This document shows, one piece after another, positions 1 through 7,329 of a stretch of DNA of 24,848 bases (positions within the stretch are counted from its first letter, which is position 1; each line of letters starts with the position of its first letter). Both the position numbers and the translations under genes were made by a program. The stretch spans positions 1-24,848 of the forward strand of contig URCV01000026.1 of assembly GCA_900546445.1 (NCBI GenBank), in the 5' to 3' direction. The notes beneath the pieces were generated by a model. That model saw only the letters and a list, made by a program, of their open reading frames with translations. It did no database searches and was not told the origin of the DNA. The stretch comes from an uncultured Bacteroidales bacterium. GTDB lineage: Bacteria > Bacteroidota > Bacteroidia > Bacteroidales > UBA932.

Positions 1-56
1 TATATGCCCAACGCACGGCGATGCCACGCTCGCCAACTTCAGATAGATGTGACCAA

Positions 57-86
57 TTGATTTTTAGAGGAAAAGTAGTAAATTTG
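57..86 (+). promoter_or_regulatory. Bacteroidota-type promoter of hisS
   Basis: TTG at 57-59, a 19-base spacer, then TAAATTTG at 79-86, which fits the known Bacteroidota -33/-7 pattern (TTG, about 19 bases, TAnnTTTG). Transcription would start around 90-93, leaving a 5' leader of about 14 bases before the hisS ATG at 106. Bases 1-56 hold no gene I can support. Confidence 0.7.
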
Positions 87-105
87 TAGGATAAATTAGT
101 TGATT

Positions 106-1458
106 ATGGCTCAAAAACCTTCCATTCCTAAAGGAACCAGAGATTTCGGTCAGCGTGAAATGGCCGAGCGCAATTATATTTTCGATACCATAAAAAGCGT
201 TTTCCGCTCTTTCGGTTATTCCCAGATAGAGACTCCGGCTATGGAGAATCTCTCTACGCTTATGGGAAAATACGGCGACGAGGGCGACAAACTGCTTTTC
301 AGAATACTTAACTCGGGCGATGCCTTCGCTAACGTCGATATGTCGAAACCCCTTACTGGCCAAGTCTGTGAGAAGGGATTGAGGTACGACCTCACGGTGC
401 CTTTCGCGCGTTACGTGGTACAGCATCAGAGCGAGATTTCCTTCCCGTTCAAGCGTTTCCAGATACAGCCTGTCTGGAGGGCTGACCGCCCGCAGAAGGG
501 TCGCTATCGCGAATTCTATCAGTGCGACGTGGATGCGATAGGCTCGAAAAGCCAGATGTGCGAGCTCGAACTCGTGCAGATAGCCGACGAAGTGTTCAAA
601 AGGCTGGGTGTCAGAGTAGTGATTAAAATCAACAACCGTAAGGTCCTGAGCGGATTGGCCGAGATATGCGGCGCACCCGATAAGGTCGTGGACATCACAG
701 TGGCCATCGACAAGCTCGACAAGATAGGTCTCGACGCGGTGAAGGCCGAGTTGATGGAAAAGGGATTGAGCCCGGAGGCAGTGGAATTGCTCGAGCCGGT
801 ACTTTGCCTTAGCGGCACGAATGCCGAGAAGCTAGCCACTATGAAAGGCATAATGGCAGGAAGCGAAGTGGGCCTAAAGGGTATCGCTGAGCTCGAGGAG
901 CTTATGGGATTCATTCAGGCGGCAGGCGTGACTACCGAGTGCGAGATAGATTTGTCGCTGGCTCGTGGACTGAATTACTACACAGGTGCCATTTTCGAAA
1001 TAAAGGCACTTGATTACCAGATAGGTAGCATAAGTGGAGGCGGTAGATACGATAACCTTACCGGTATCTTCGGACTTCCGGATATGTCCGGCGTGGGCAT
1101 TAGTTTCGGAGCCGACCGTATCTACGACGTGCTTAAGGGATTGGACAAATTCCCGACTTCGCTTGGCAGTTCGACCACGCTTCTATTTGCCAATATGGGC
1201 GAGTCTGAGTGCGCGTACATTCTGCCTATAAGCATCGCTCTTCGCGCAAAGGGCGTGAGCGTGGAGGTGTATCCGGACAGTAACAAGCTGAAAAAGCAGT
1301 TCGATTACGCCGACAGAAAGCACATTCCATTCCTTTCCATCTGCGGTCAGAGCGAAATCGAGGGCGGAGTGGTTCAGATAAAGAATCTGTCGAGCGGAGA
1401 GCAGAGAACGTTCGCTAAGGACGATCTGGCCGCCATGCTCGAATTCTTGGAAGCATAA
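106..1458 (+). CDS. hisS: Histidyl-tRNA synthetase
   Basis: Class II aminoacyl-tRNA synthetase that charges tRNA-His with histidine in the cytoplasm; 450 aa, slightly longer than the E. coli enzyme (about 424 aa). Visible signatures are the N-terminal KGTRDF segment, a motif-2 region (RYREFYQCDVDAIG), the histidine-specific RGLNYYTGAIFE segment near residue 290, GGGRYDNL, and motif 3 (GVGISFGADRI). The C-terminal 100 residues form the anticodon-binding domain. I chose the ATG at 106 over an upstream in-frame TTG at 100 because the promoter's -7 box ends at 86 and MAQKPSIPKGTRDF matches the usual N-terminus. The stop codon overlaps the ATG of the chorismate mutase gene by one base (TAATG), so the two are translationally coupled. 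Confidence 0.97.
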   Translation: MAQKPSIPKGTRDFGQREMAERNYIFDTIKSVFRSFGYSQIETPAMENLSTLMGKYGDEGDKLLFRILNSGDAFANVDMSKPLTGQVCEKGLRYDLTVPFARYVVQHQSEISFPFKRFQIQPVWRADRPQKGRYREFYQCDVDAIGSKSQMCELELVQIADEVFKRLGVRVVIKINNRKVLSGLAEICGAPDKVVDITVAIDKLDKIGLDAVKAELMEKGLSPEAVELLEPVLCLSGTNAEKLATMKGIMAGSEVGLKGIAELEELMGFIQAAGVTTECEIDLSLARGLNYYTGAIFEIKALDYQIGSISGGGRYDNLTGIFGLPDMSGVGISFGADRIYDVLKGLDKFPTSLGSSTTLLFANMGESECAYILPISIALRAKGVSVEVYPDSNKLKKQFDYADRKHIPFLSICGQSEIEGGVVQIKNLSSGEQRTFAKDDLAAMLEFLEA

Positions 1459-1745
1459 TGGATGAATTGGCCGAAATAAGGGAGCAGATAGACAGGATAG
1501 ATGCTCGAATCGCACGTCTTTTCGAAGAAAGGATGGAGGCGTGCGGCAGGATTGGCCGGATAAAAAAGGAAAAAGGGCTGCAGGTGCTGGACGAAGGCAG
1601 GGAGGCAGAGGTCTTGAAGAGCAGAAGCGGCTATGTCGGAGCGCAGATGCTTCCTTACTGGGAAGAGGTGCTCGCGACACTTATGAAAGTCTCGAAGGAT
1701 TATCAATGGAATTTAAGAGAAAACTGCCCATCCCGAAAGAAATAA
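1458..1745 (+). CDS. Stand-alone chorismate mutase (AroQ class)
   Basis: Small all-helical enzyme converting chorismate to prephenate, the branch point to phenylalanine and tyrosine; 95 aa, the normal size of a free AroQ-fold domain. Aligned by eye to the E. coli PheA mutase domain, the active-site residues are present: Arg8, Arg25, Lys36, Asp45, Arg48, Ser79 and Gln83. The start overlaps the hisS stop by one base. The 3' end overlaps the following DAHP synthase gene by 40 bases in another frame; the DAHP synthase ATG shares a base with the codon for Gln83. Adjacent genes for the first step of the shikimate pathway and for this branch step suggest co-regulated aromatic amino-acid synthesis. 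No ACT domain or other allosteric domain is attached. Confidence 0.88.
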   Translation: MDELAEIREQIDRIDARIARLFEERMEACGRIGRIKKEKGLQVLDEGREAEVLKSRSGYVGAQMLPYWEEVLATLMKVSKDYQWNLRENCPSRKK

Positions 1746-2731
1746 AAGAGTTATATCCGCTGTCAGACAAGGGGATAAAGACTCGACAGGAGTGCGTCGC
1801 TACCATTAAGGGGATTCTCGAAGGAGTGGATTCGAGGATGCTCCTTTTAGTGGGACCTTGCTCCGCCGACAGGGAAGATGCGGTGCTGGACTACCTTCAG
1901 AGGCTTAAAATATTGAGCGAAAAGGTCAGTGATAAGATTTACATAGTTCCTAGACTCTATACGAGCAAGCCCCGCACCAGCGGCAATGCCTACAAGGGAA
2001 TGCTCCATAGGCCTGACCCGTCCGGAGAAGACGACATACTTAAGGGCATCATAGCCATTCGTCAGATGCATCTTAGTGCGATAGAGAAAATAGGATTTGG
2101 CTGCGCTGACGAGATGCTTTATCCTGAAAATCACAGATTTATCTCCGACCTTTTGTGTTATGTCACGATAGGTGCGCGTTCTGTGGACGACCAGCAGCAC
2201 AAACTCACGGCGAGTGGGCTGGAGATTCCGGTGGGGCTGAAAAATCCTATGAACGGGAACCTCGACGCCTTGCTCCAGGACATACTTACAGTTCAGAACA
2301 GCCACCTTTTCCTGTATAGGAATTGGGAAGTGGAAAGTGAGGGTAACCCTTTCGCACACGGCATCTTGCGAGGCTATGTGGACCATACGGGGGAGAGTCA
2401 CTGTAACTGCGACGCGTCGGGGCTCGCGCTTGCGTGCAGGAAAATGCTCGACGGGGGAGTGAAGAATCCGAGCCTGGTGGTGGATTGCAACCACTCGAAC
2501 TCCGGAAAGGACTATTTGAAGCAGGTAGATTTGGCCCGAAACATCTGTGCTCTTCGTCGCAAAGGCGAAGGCGGACTGCGCGAAACCATCAAAGGCCTTA
2601 TGATTGAGTCTTATATAGAGGACGGAAACCAGGAGGAGCACGGCGCGGTGTATGGCCAATCCATAACTGACGCGTGTCTCGGCTGGGAAAAAACCGAAAA
2701 ATTAGTCCTCGAATTGGCGGATATGTGGTAA
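1706..2731 (+). CDS. aroF: DAHP synthase, class I alpha (AroF/G/H type)
   Basis: 3-deoxy-7-phosphoheptulonate synthase: condenses phosphoenolpyruvate and erythrose 4-phosphate, the first step of the shikimate pathway; 341 aa, close to the 350 aa of the E. coli isoenzymes. Family segments in order: LLVGPCSADRED near residue 51, a KPRTSGNAYKG substrate-binding segment, IGARSVDDQQH, SGLEIPVGLKNPMNG, DCNHSNSGKDY, LMIESYIEDGNQ and QSITDACLGWEKT. The reading frame is open further upstream, but the ATG at 1706 is preceded by GAAGGAT and MEFKRKLPIPKEI fits the family N-terminus. The upstream stretch in this frame is only a shadow of the chorismate mutase gene. The symbol follows the family; which E. 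coli isoenzyme (aroF, G or H) it matches best cannot be told by eye. Confidence 0.93.
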   Translation: MEFKRKLPIPKEIKELYPLSDKGIKTRQECVATIKGILEGVDSRMLLLVGPCSADREDAVLDYLQRLKILSEKVSDKIYIVPRLYTSKPRTSGNAYKGMLHRPDPSGEDDILKGIIAIRQMHLSAIEKIGFGCADEMLYPENHRFISDLLCYVTIGARSVDDQQHKLTASGLEIPVGLKNPMNGNLDALLQDILTVQNSHLFLYRNWEVESEGNPFAHGILRGYVDHTGESHCNCDASGLALACRKMLDGGVKNPSLVVDCNHSNSGKDYLKQVDLARNICALRRKGEGGLRETIKGLMIESYIEDGNQEEHGAVYGQSITDACLGWEKTEKLVLELADMW

Positions 2732-2739
2732 ATTTTGCC

Positions 2740-2747
2740 TAACTTTG
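2740..2747 (+). promoter_or_regulatory. Possible -7 promoter box before the DUF1846 gene
   Basis: TAACTTTG matches TAnnTTTG and lies 9 bases before the ATG at 2757. The nearest TTG (2714-2716) is 23 bases upstream, a little further than usual, so the -33 element is weak. If used, it gives a leader of only a few bases. Confidence 0.45.
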
Positions 2748-2756
2748 AATCCCGTT

Positions 2757-4220
2757 ATGAAATACGGGTTTGACAACGACAAATACTTAAAAATTCAGTC
2801 CGAACACATTAAACAGCGCATTTCGCAGTTCGGAGATAAACTGTACCTCGAATTCGGAGGTAAGCTTTTTGACGATAATCACGCAAGCAGGGTTCTGCCT
2901 GGATTCAGAAGAGACTCGAAGATGCGTATGCTTCAGCAACTCTCTGACAGTACGGAGATTATCATCGTCATCAGCGCATTGGACATAGAAAGGAATAAGG
3001 TTCGTAACGACTTGGGCATCACCTACGACATGGACGTACTGCGCCTTCACGACGAATTCGAAAACCACGGCTTTTTAGTAAGTTCGGTGGTCATCACTCA
3101 CTATAATGGCCAATCCAGTGCCGATAATTATCGTGCCAAGCTCGAACGCAGGGGTATACGTACCTATTACCACCATACGATCGAGGGCTACCCGAACAAT
3201 GTGGCTCTCATCGACTCCGAAGACGGATTTGGCCGTAACGACTATGTGCCGACCACCCGTCCGCTCGTGGCAGTGACAGCACCGGGCCCTGGAAGCGGCA
3301 AGATGGCTGTCTGTCTGTCCCAGCTTTACCAGGAGCACAAGAGGGGAATAAAGGCCGGCTATGCCAAGTTCGAATCGTTCCCTATCTGGAATCTGCCGCT
3401 GAAACATCCGTTGAATTTGGCCTACGAGGCAGCTACGGCCGACATCAACGACATAAATATGATAGACCCTTTCCATCTGGAAGCTTATGGGAAGATGGCC
3501 GTCAACTATAACCGCGACATCGAGATTTTTCCTGTCCTGAACGCCATTTTCGAGAGCATCTACGGCGAGAACCCGTACAAGTCTCCTACCGATATGGGCG
3601 TGAATATGATAGGTTACTGCATGTGCGATGAGGAAATCTGCTGTAATGCGGCCAAGCAGGAAATCATCCGCAGGTACTACGATGCCTTGTGCAGAATGGC
3701 CGACGGTGCGGTTAACGATTCCGAAATCAACAAGATAGCCTCGCTGATGAAGCAGGCTAAAATCGATACTTCCTTCAGGAGGACCACGGTGGCAGCGAAG
3801 GAGAGGAAGGAGGCGAGCGGGGGATTGGCCGCGGCAGCGATCGAATTGGCCGATGGAACCATCATCACTGCAGGAAGCAGCCCGCTGCTGGGTTCAAGTG
3901 CCGCTCTGATTTTGAATGCGATTAAGCATTTGGCCGGGATAGACCACAGCATCAAGCTCATTCCGCGCGATATGATAGAGCCTATTCAGAAGACGAAAGT
4001 CTCTTATTTGCACGGAAATAACCCACGTCTGCACACCGATGAGGTGCTGGTGGCGCTCTCGCTTCTGAGTCTTACCGACGACAAGTGCCGAAGGGCCCTG
4101 GCACAGCTTCCTGAGCTTTACGGATGCCAAGTTCACTCGACCGTGATGCTTTCGGAGGTGGACAGAAAGGTGTTCAAGCGACTGGGAGTCGGTCTCACTT
4201 GCGACCCTATAAAAAAGTAA
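2757..4220 (+). CDS. DUF1846 (UPF0371) family protein
   Basis: 487-aa cytoplasmic protein of the DUF1846 family, full length. The family has structures but no firmly established reaction; I do not assign one. Visible features: the family N-terminus (KYGFDNDKYLKIQSEHI), a P-loop-like GPGSGK at residues about 177-182 inside a strongly conserved TAPGPGSGKMAVCLSQLY segment, a Cys-rich CMCDEEICC stretch near residue 290, and a long C-terminal part ending in an alpha/beta region. I chose the ATG at 2757 rather than the in-frame TTG at 2745, because that TTG lies inside the TAACTTTG promoter box. The gene begins 25 bases after the DAHP synthase stop and may also be read from the hisS promoter. Confidence 0.9.
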   Translation: MKYGFDNDKYLKIQSEHIKQRISQFGDKLYLEFGGKLFDDNHASRVLPGFRRDSKMRMLQQLSDSTEIIIVISALDIERNKVRNDLGITYDMDVLRLHDEFENHGFLVSSVVITHYNGQSSADNYRAKLERRGIRTYYHHTIEGYPNNVALIDSEDGFGRNDYVPTTRPLVAVTAPGPGSGKMAVCLSQLYQEHKRGIKAGYAKFESFPIWNLPLKHPLNLAYEAATADINDINMIDPFHLEAYGKMAVNYNRDIEIFPVLNAIFESIYGENPYKSPTDMGVNMIGYCMCDEEICCNAAKQEIIRRYYDALCRMADGAVNDSEINKIASLMKQAKIDTSFRRTTVAAKERKEASGGLAAAAIELADGTIITAGSSPLLGSSAALILNAIKHLAGIDHSIKLIPRDMIEPIQKTKVSYLHGNNPRLHTDEVLVALSLLSLTDDKCRRALAQLPELYGCQVHSTVMLSEVDRKVFKRLGVGLTCDPIKK

Positions 4221-4249
4221 TTAAAAGAGCAATATATTCGGAAAAACGC

Positions 4250-4257
4250 TATATTTG
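4250..4257 (+). promoter_or_regulatory. -7 promoter box giving a near-leaderless transcript
   Basis: TATATTTG fits TAnnTTTG exactly and ends 5 bases before the ATG at 4263, in the 42-base gap after the DUF1846 gene. No clear TTG is found at the -33 distance. With the usual geometry, transcription would start at or just before the start codon. Confidence 0.55.
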
Positions 4258-4262
4258 TGAAT

Positions 4263-5030
4263 ATGAAACGGTTTTTATTTACAATTATGGCGCTTTTTCT
4301 GTTTTCGGCCTTCTCGCAGGCGCAGGACAGAATAGCTTTGGTGGGCTCAGCTGAGATGATAGATAACGTGAAGGTTATCGAGATCGGGGAGGATTACCTT
4401 ATCTATAAAATGTATGATAACCTGAATGGCCCGGATTACAGACTGTCTCTGGACAGGGTAGCTTTCGTACAGTTCGAAAATATGACTGTGCAGAGGTTTA
4501 ACGACTCCGGTTACAACCAGACTTTAGTCCATCCGTATTATCCGGATTTCTATGAGGATTTTCCGCTGGAGTACCGCTACGGGCATTACTATATTCACGA
4601 TGCCAGAGTGGACGCTCAGATAATGTCCCAGATGCTCGGCTATTCGCTTTATGGCGATAAGTATAGGACGGCGAATCTTCAATATTTCTGGGGTATGTCC
4701 CTGACTCTTAGCGGTGTTACCATACTAGCGGGAACCCTGGTCACACACCTTATGGATAATGCCTTTAATAGTGACCCTTCATTCAATGACCCATTTTTCA
4801 AGTCTAATTCTAGTTCTTATACTGCCCTGTATGCAGTAGGATATGTGGTAGGTGCGGCTTGTCTGGGCGCCGGAATTCCTCTCTGGGTAAAGGGAAACAA
4901 GAAACTGGGCGAGATAGCCGACGACTATAACCGTAATTACGGCACTCCTCGTCGTTCACCGGGAAGCGGTACCTCCCTTAACCTAGGCCCTACACATTCC
5001 GGAGGGCTGGGATTGTCACTGAATTTTTAA
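4263..5030 (+). CDS. Secreted or envelope protein of unknown function
   Basis: 255 aa. It has a clear signal peptide (Lys-Arg, then a hydrophobic core, ending FSQAQ at about residues 1-21), so it is exported. The mature part has a soluble N-terminal half rich in acidic and aromatic residues. Two hydrophobic segments follow at about 144-163 and 187-209, then a polar tail ending in Phe (GLGLSLNF), the kind of last strand seen in outer-membrane proteins. A short LGEIADDYNRNY segment after the second hydrophobic stretch is of a type I associate with Bacteroidota envelope proteins. I recognise no enzyme motif. The ATG at 4263 is chosen over the GTG at 4257 because that GTG overlaps the promoter box. 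The stop overlaps the tilS stop on the other strand by 4 bases. Confidence 0.8.
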   Translation: MKRFLFTIMALFLFSAFSQAQDRIALVGSAEMIDNVKVIEIGEDYLIYKMYDNLNGPDYRLSLDRVAFVQFENMTVQRFNDSGYNQTLVHPYYPDFYEDFPLEYRYGHYYIHDARVDAQIMSQMLGYSLYGDKYRTANLQYFWGMSLTLSGVTILAGTLVTHLMDNAFNSDPSFNDPFFKSNSSSYTALYAVGYVVGAACLGAGIPLWVKGNKKLGEIADDYNRNYGTPRRSPGSGTSLNLGPTHSGGLGLSLNF

Positions 5031-6310
5031 GAGATTTCTTCCCGGATCACGATAATGTCATCGTCTTCCGGGTTTACTTTTAGTTTTTCGCTGATGCGAC
5101 GGCATAGAAGAGCCAGCACTTCGCTGCCGTCAGGGCCTGAGCCGATGACGACCTCGCTGTCTTTCCTGAATGCTGGGATTTTAAGGTCCACGAACATATC
5201 GCTCAGCTTCTTTTTCTTTCCGTTAAGTCCCAGCGGCGTAATGTAATCGCCTTCCTGCCACTTCCTTAAAAAGAATGGAAATGCATCGGATTTAATGTAA
5301 AGCACGCCTTCCGGAGCACGAAGCGAATGAGGGCGCGATTCCTTTCGGATGCTGAACTTTCGCCCTGCCAGCTCGTATGTGCCCTCGGCGGCTACCATTA
5401 CGCACGGATTCTCATCACGCCTTTCGTCCAGAGGGGAGAAGACCATCTCTTCGGAGCTAAGGTCGAGCCTGTGCGTAGGGCTTAAAAAGACTTTTCCGCT
5501 TAGAGGCTTTCCGCTTGAAAGCAGCTCGCACATATCGTTATAGACGCCTTCGCCGAAGCCATACTTTTCCAACTCTCTATAAAGCACATAGCGCCAGTGC
5601 TTAAGGGAAAGCAGCTGAGCCGTGTCGCTCGTGCGATGCTCCAGATAGTAGTCGTTAGCGATTTCGTCTACCTGTTCGATGTGCGACATATCGGAAGAGA
5701 GAGTCTTTAGAAAGGATGGGTTAATCTCCTTAAATACAGGAAGAACCTTATGCCTCAGCAGGTTCCTTTTGTAAAGCAGCTCGGCGTTTGTCCGATCTTC
5801 GCGCCAGCCCAGTCCCTGCGAAGTCATAAAGGAGGTGATCTCTTCGCGCGAAGTCTTCAGAAGCGGACGCAGGATGCGTCTTGGAAACGCTCCCGAATCA
5901 GGGGACATTCCACGCATGCCGCGACTTCCGCATCCACGAAGCATATTAAGAAGCAGAGTCTCCGCATTGTCGTCGGCGTTGTGGGCGACGACCGTGGCGT
6001 CGAATCCGTACTCCGTGCACAAGTCAGCGAACCAGTCGTAGCGCAGTTCGCGGGCAGCCATCTCTATGCTGATTCCGTGCTCTGCGGCGTAATTGGCCGT
6101 GTCGAAATGGGCCGTGAAGAACTCGATGCCGTTATTCTCGCACCACTGCCGAACGAAACTCTCGTCGGCATCGCTTTCCTCGCCGCGCAGAGCGAAATTG
6201 CAATGCGCGGCGCAGAAGGTGAAGTCATAAGGAAAAAGGGCGCCGTCAAGTGCCCTTTTAGCCATATACATAGAGTCTATTCCTCCACTTAGTGCGAGAA
6301 GTAGTTTCAT
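5027..6310 (-). CDS. tilS: tRNA(Ile)-lysidine synthase
   Basis: Converts cytidine 34 of the CAU-anticodon tRNA-Ile to lysidine using ATP and lysine, so that the tRNA reads AUA; an essential cytoplasmic enzyme. 427 aa, similar to E. coli TilS (432 aa). The N-terminus carries the PP-loop SGGIDS at residues 8-13. Further on are HNADDNAETLLLNMLRG and GMSPDSGAFPRRILRPLL, typical of the N-type ATPase domain. The C-terminal domain is visible in FFLRKWQEGDYITPLG followed by KKLSDMFVDLKIP. It is the last gene of the proS, DUF3078, tilS run, beginning 2 bases after the preceding stop. The 3' end is convergent with the upstream plus-strand gene with no room for a terminator between the stops. Confidence 0.95.
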   Translation of the reverse strand: MKLLLALSGGIDSMYMAKRALDGALFPYDFTFCAAHCNFALRGEESDADESFVRQWCENNGIEFFTAHFDTANYAAEHGISIEMAARELRYDWFADLCTEYGFDATVVAHNADDNAETLLLNMLRGCGSRGMRGMSPDSGAFPRRILRPLLKTSREEITSFMTSQGLGWREDRTNAELLYKRNLLRHKVLPVFKEINPSFLKTLSSDMSHIEQVDEIANDYYLEHRTSDTAQLLSLKHWRYVLYRELEKYGFGEGVYNDMCELLSSGKPLSGKVFLSPTHRLDLSSEEMVFSPLDERRDENPCVMVAAEGTYELAGRKFSIRKESRPHSLRAPEGVLYIKSDAFPFFLRKWQEGDYITPLGLNGKKKKLSDMFVDLKIPAFRKDSEVVIGSGPDGSEVLALLCRRISEKLKVNPEDDDIIVIREEIS

Positions 6311-6312
6311 TA

Positions 6313-7326
6313 TTATTTCTTAGCGAATGTGTAAGTGAAATTGAATGAAAGGAAGTCCTTAAACTGAACGCCGCGCTTTTTCGTTACCTCGCCCTCGGTG
6401 ATGGTCACGTTCGGGTCGGATATGAGCCAAGTCTTGAACGCGAACTTGAGGTATTTGCTTAGCTGCCAGTTAATGGAGTTATCCCAGTTGACTCTGAAGT
6501 AAGGCTCGTTAAGGTAGTCGGTGAAGAGAACTCCCTGAGTCTCATAGGTGAAATTCTCGTTGATGACTATCTTGAAGTTCGCCTTAAGCTGAGCACCGAA
6601 TTGGAACAAAACCTGGTTGTAATCCTTTCCGACAGGGTTTTCGATGTTCTCGTTCTTCAATTTCATACCATAGCTTGCACGGAGCGCCTCGTTAGTACAG
6701 ATGGTGAAGCCACCGGTGAGAGGCGCGAAGTTCACGTTAAACCACGGAGATGGAGCCCACTGGATACCGAGTGCGATATCGGTGTATGCCGGAGATATGA
6801 AACCGGACTTGATGCCCTGCTCCGTCCATTTGCCGTTCTCGTCCTGAACGTATTTGTCAGGAGTGTCGGTGAACTGGCTACGGAAGTTGAAAGAAGCCGT
6901 GTAGTTGAAAGGTGAGCCGCTGGCTGTCTGATATGCCCATTTGCTCTCGAAATAGATGCGGTCGTTACTCTTCTGGAGAATGTCTTCCTTCTCATTTGAG
7001 TAGAGGAAACCATAGTCGAGCTGCAAACGGTTGTTCCAGCTCATGAGATTCTTCTTATAGTCAGCCTTCGCATCTACGTTAGTGGTAAGCGTAACGGTGT
7101 TATATCCACCTGCTGCCCAGTTACTTAGATTAGTCATATTATAACCGAGGTTAAACTGGATGGATGAGGCCCAGAGACTTGGTTTCGGAGCCTGCACTTC
7201 TTCTTTCGGAGCCTGCAGAAGTTCTGCGGCTGCGTCTGCGGCTGCTTTTTGAACAGCGTCGTCCTGTGCCTTAACCGTAAGTGCGGTAGAGAGCACGGCA
7301 GTTAAAATTAGTAACGTCTTTTTCAT
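6313..7326 (-). CDS. DUF3078 outer-membrane beta-barrel protein
   Basis: 337 aa with a signal peptide (MKKTLLILTAVLSTALTVKAQ), then an Ala/Glu/Gln-rich linker to about residue 50. The rest is alternating aromatic and polar strands ending in LSFNFTYTFAKK, as expected for a beta-barrel. The segment QFNLGYNMTNLSNWAAGGYNT is what identifies DUF3078 to me, a family common in Bacteroidota whose role is unknown. It lies 3 bases after the proS stop and 2 bases before the tilS start, so it is certainly co-transcribed with two translation genes. That is an odd place for an outer-membrane protein and gives no direct clue to function. Confidence 0.85.
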   Translation of the reverse strand: MKKTLLILTAVLSTALTVKAQDDAVQKAAADAAAELLQAPKEEVQAPKPSLWASSIQFNLGYNMTNLSNWAAGGYNTVTLTTNVDAKADYKKNLMSWNNRLQLDYGFLYSNEKEDILQKSNDRIYFESKWAYQTASGSPFNYTASFNFRSQFTDTPDKYVQDENGKWTEQGIKSGFISPAYTDIALGIQWAPSPWFNVNFAPLTGGFTICTNEALRASYGMKLKNENIENPVGKDYNQVLFQFGAQLKANFKIVINENFTYETQGVLFTDYLNEPYFRVNWDNSINWQLSKYLKFAFKTWLISDPNVTITEGEVTKKRGVQFKDFLSFNFTYTFAKK

Positions 7327-7329
7327 ATT

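Noticed and set aside
1..60. Start of a divergent gene on the minus strand (frame reading NWSHLSEVGERGIAVRWAY, faintly like an acyltransferase N-terminus)
   Set aside because: Only 19 residues are visible, there is no ATG or GTG start in frame nearby, and the plus strand is open in part too. Too short to support.
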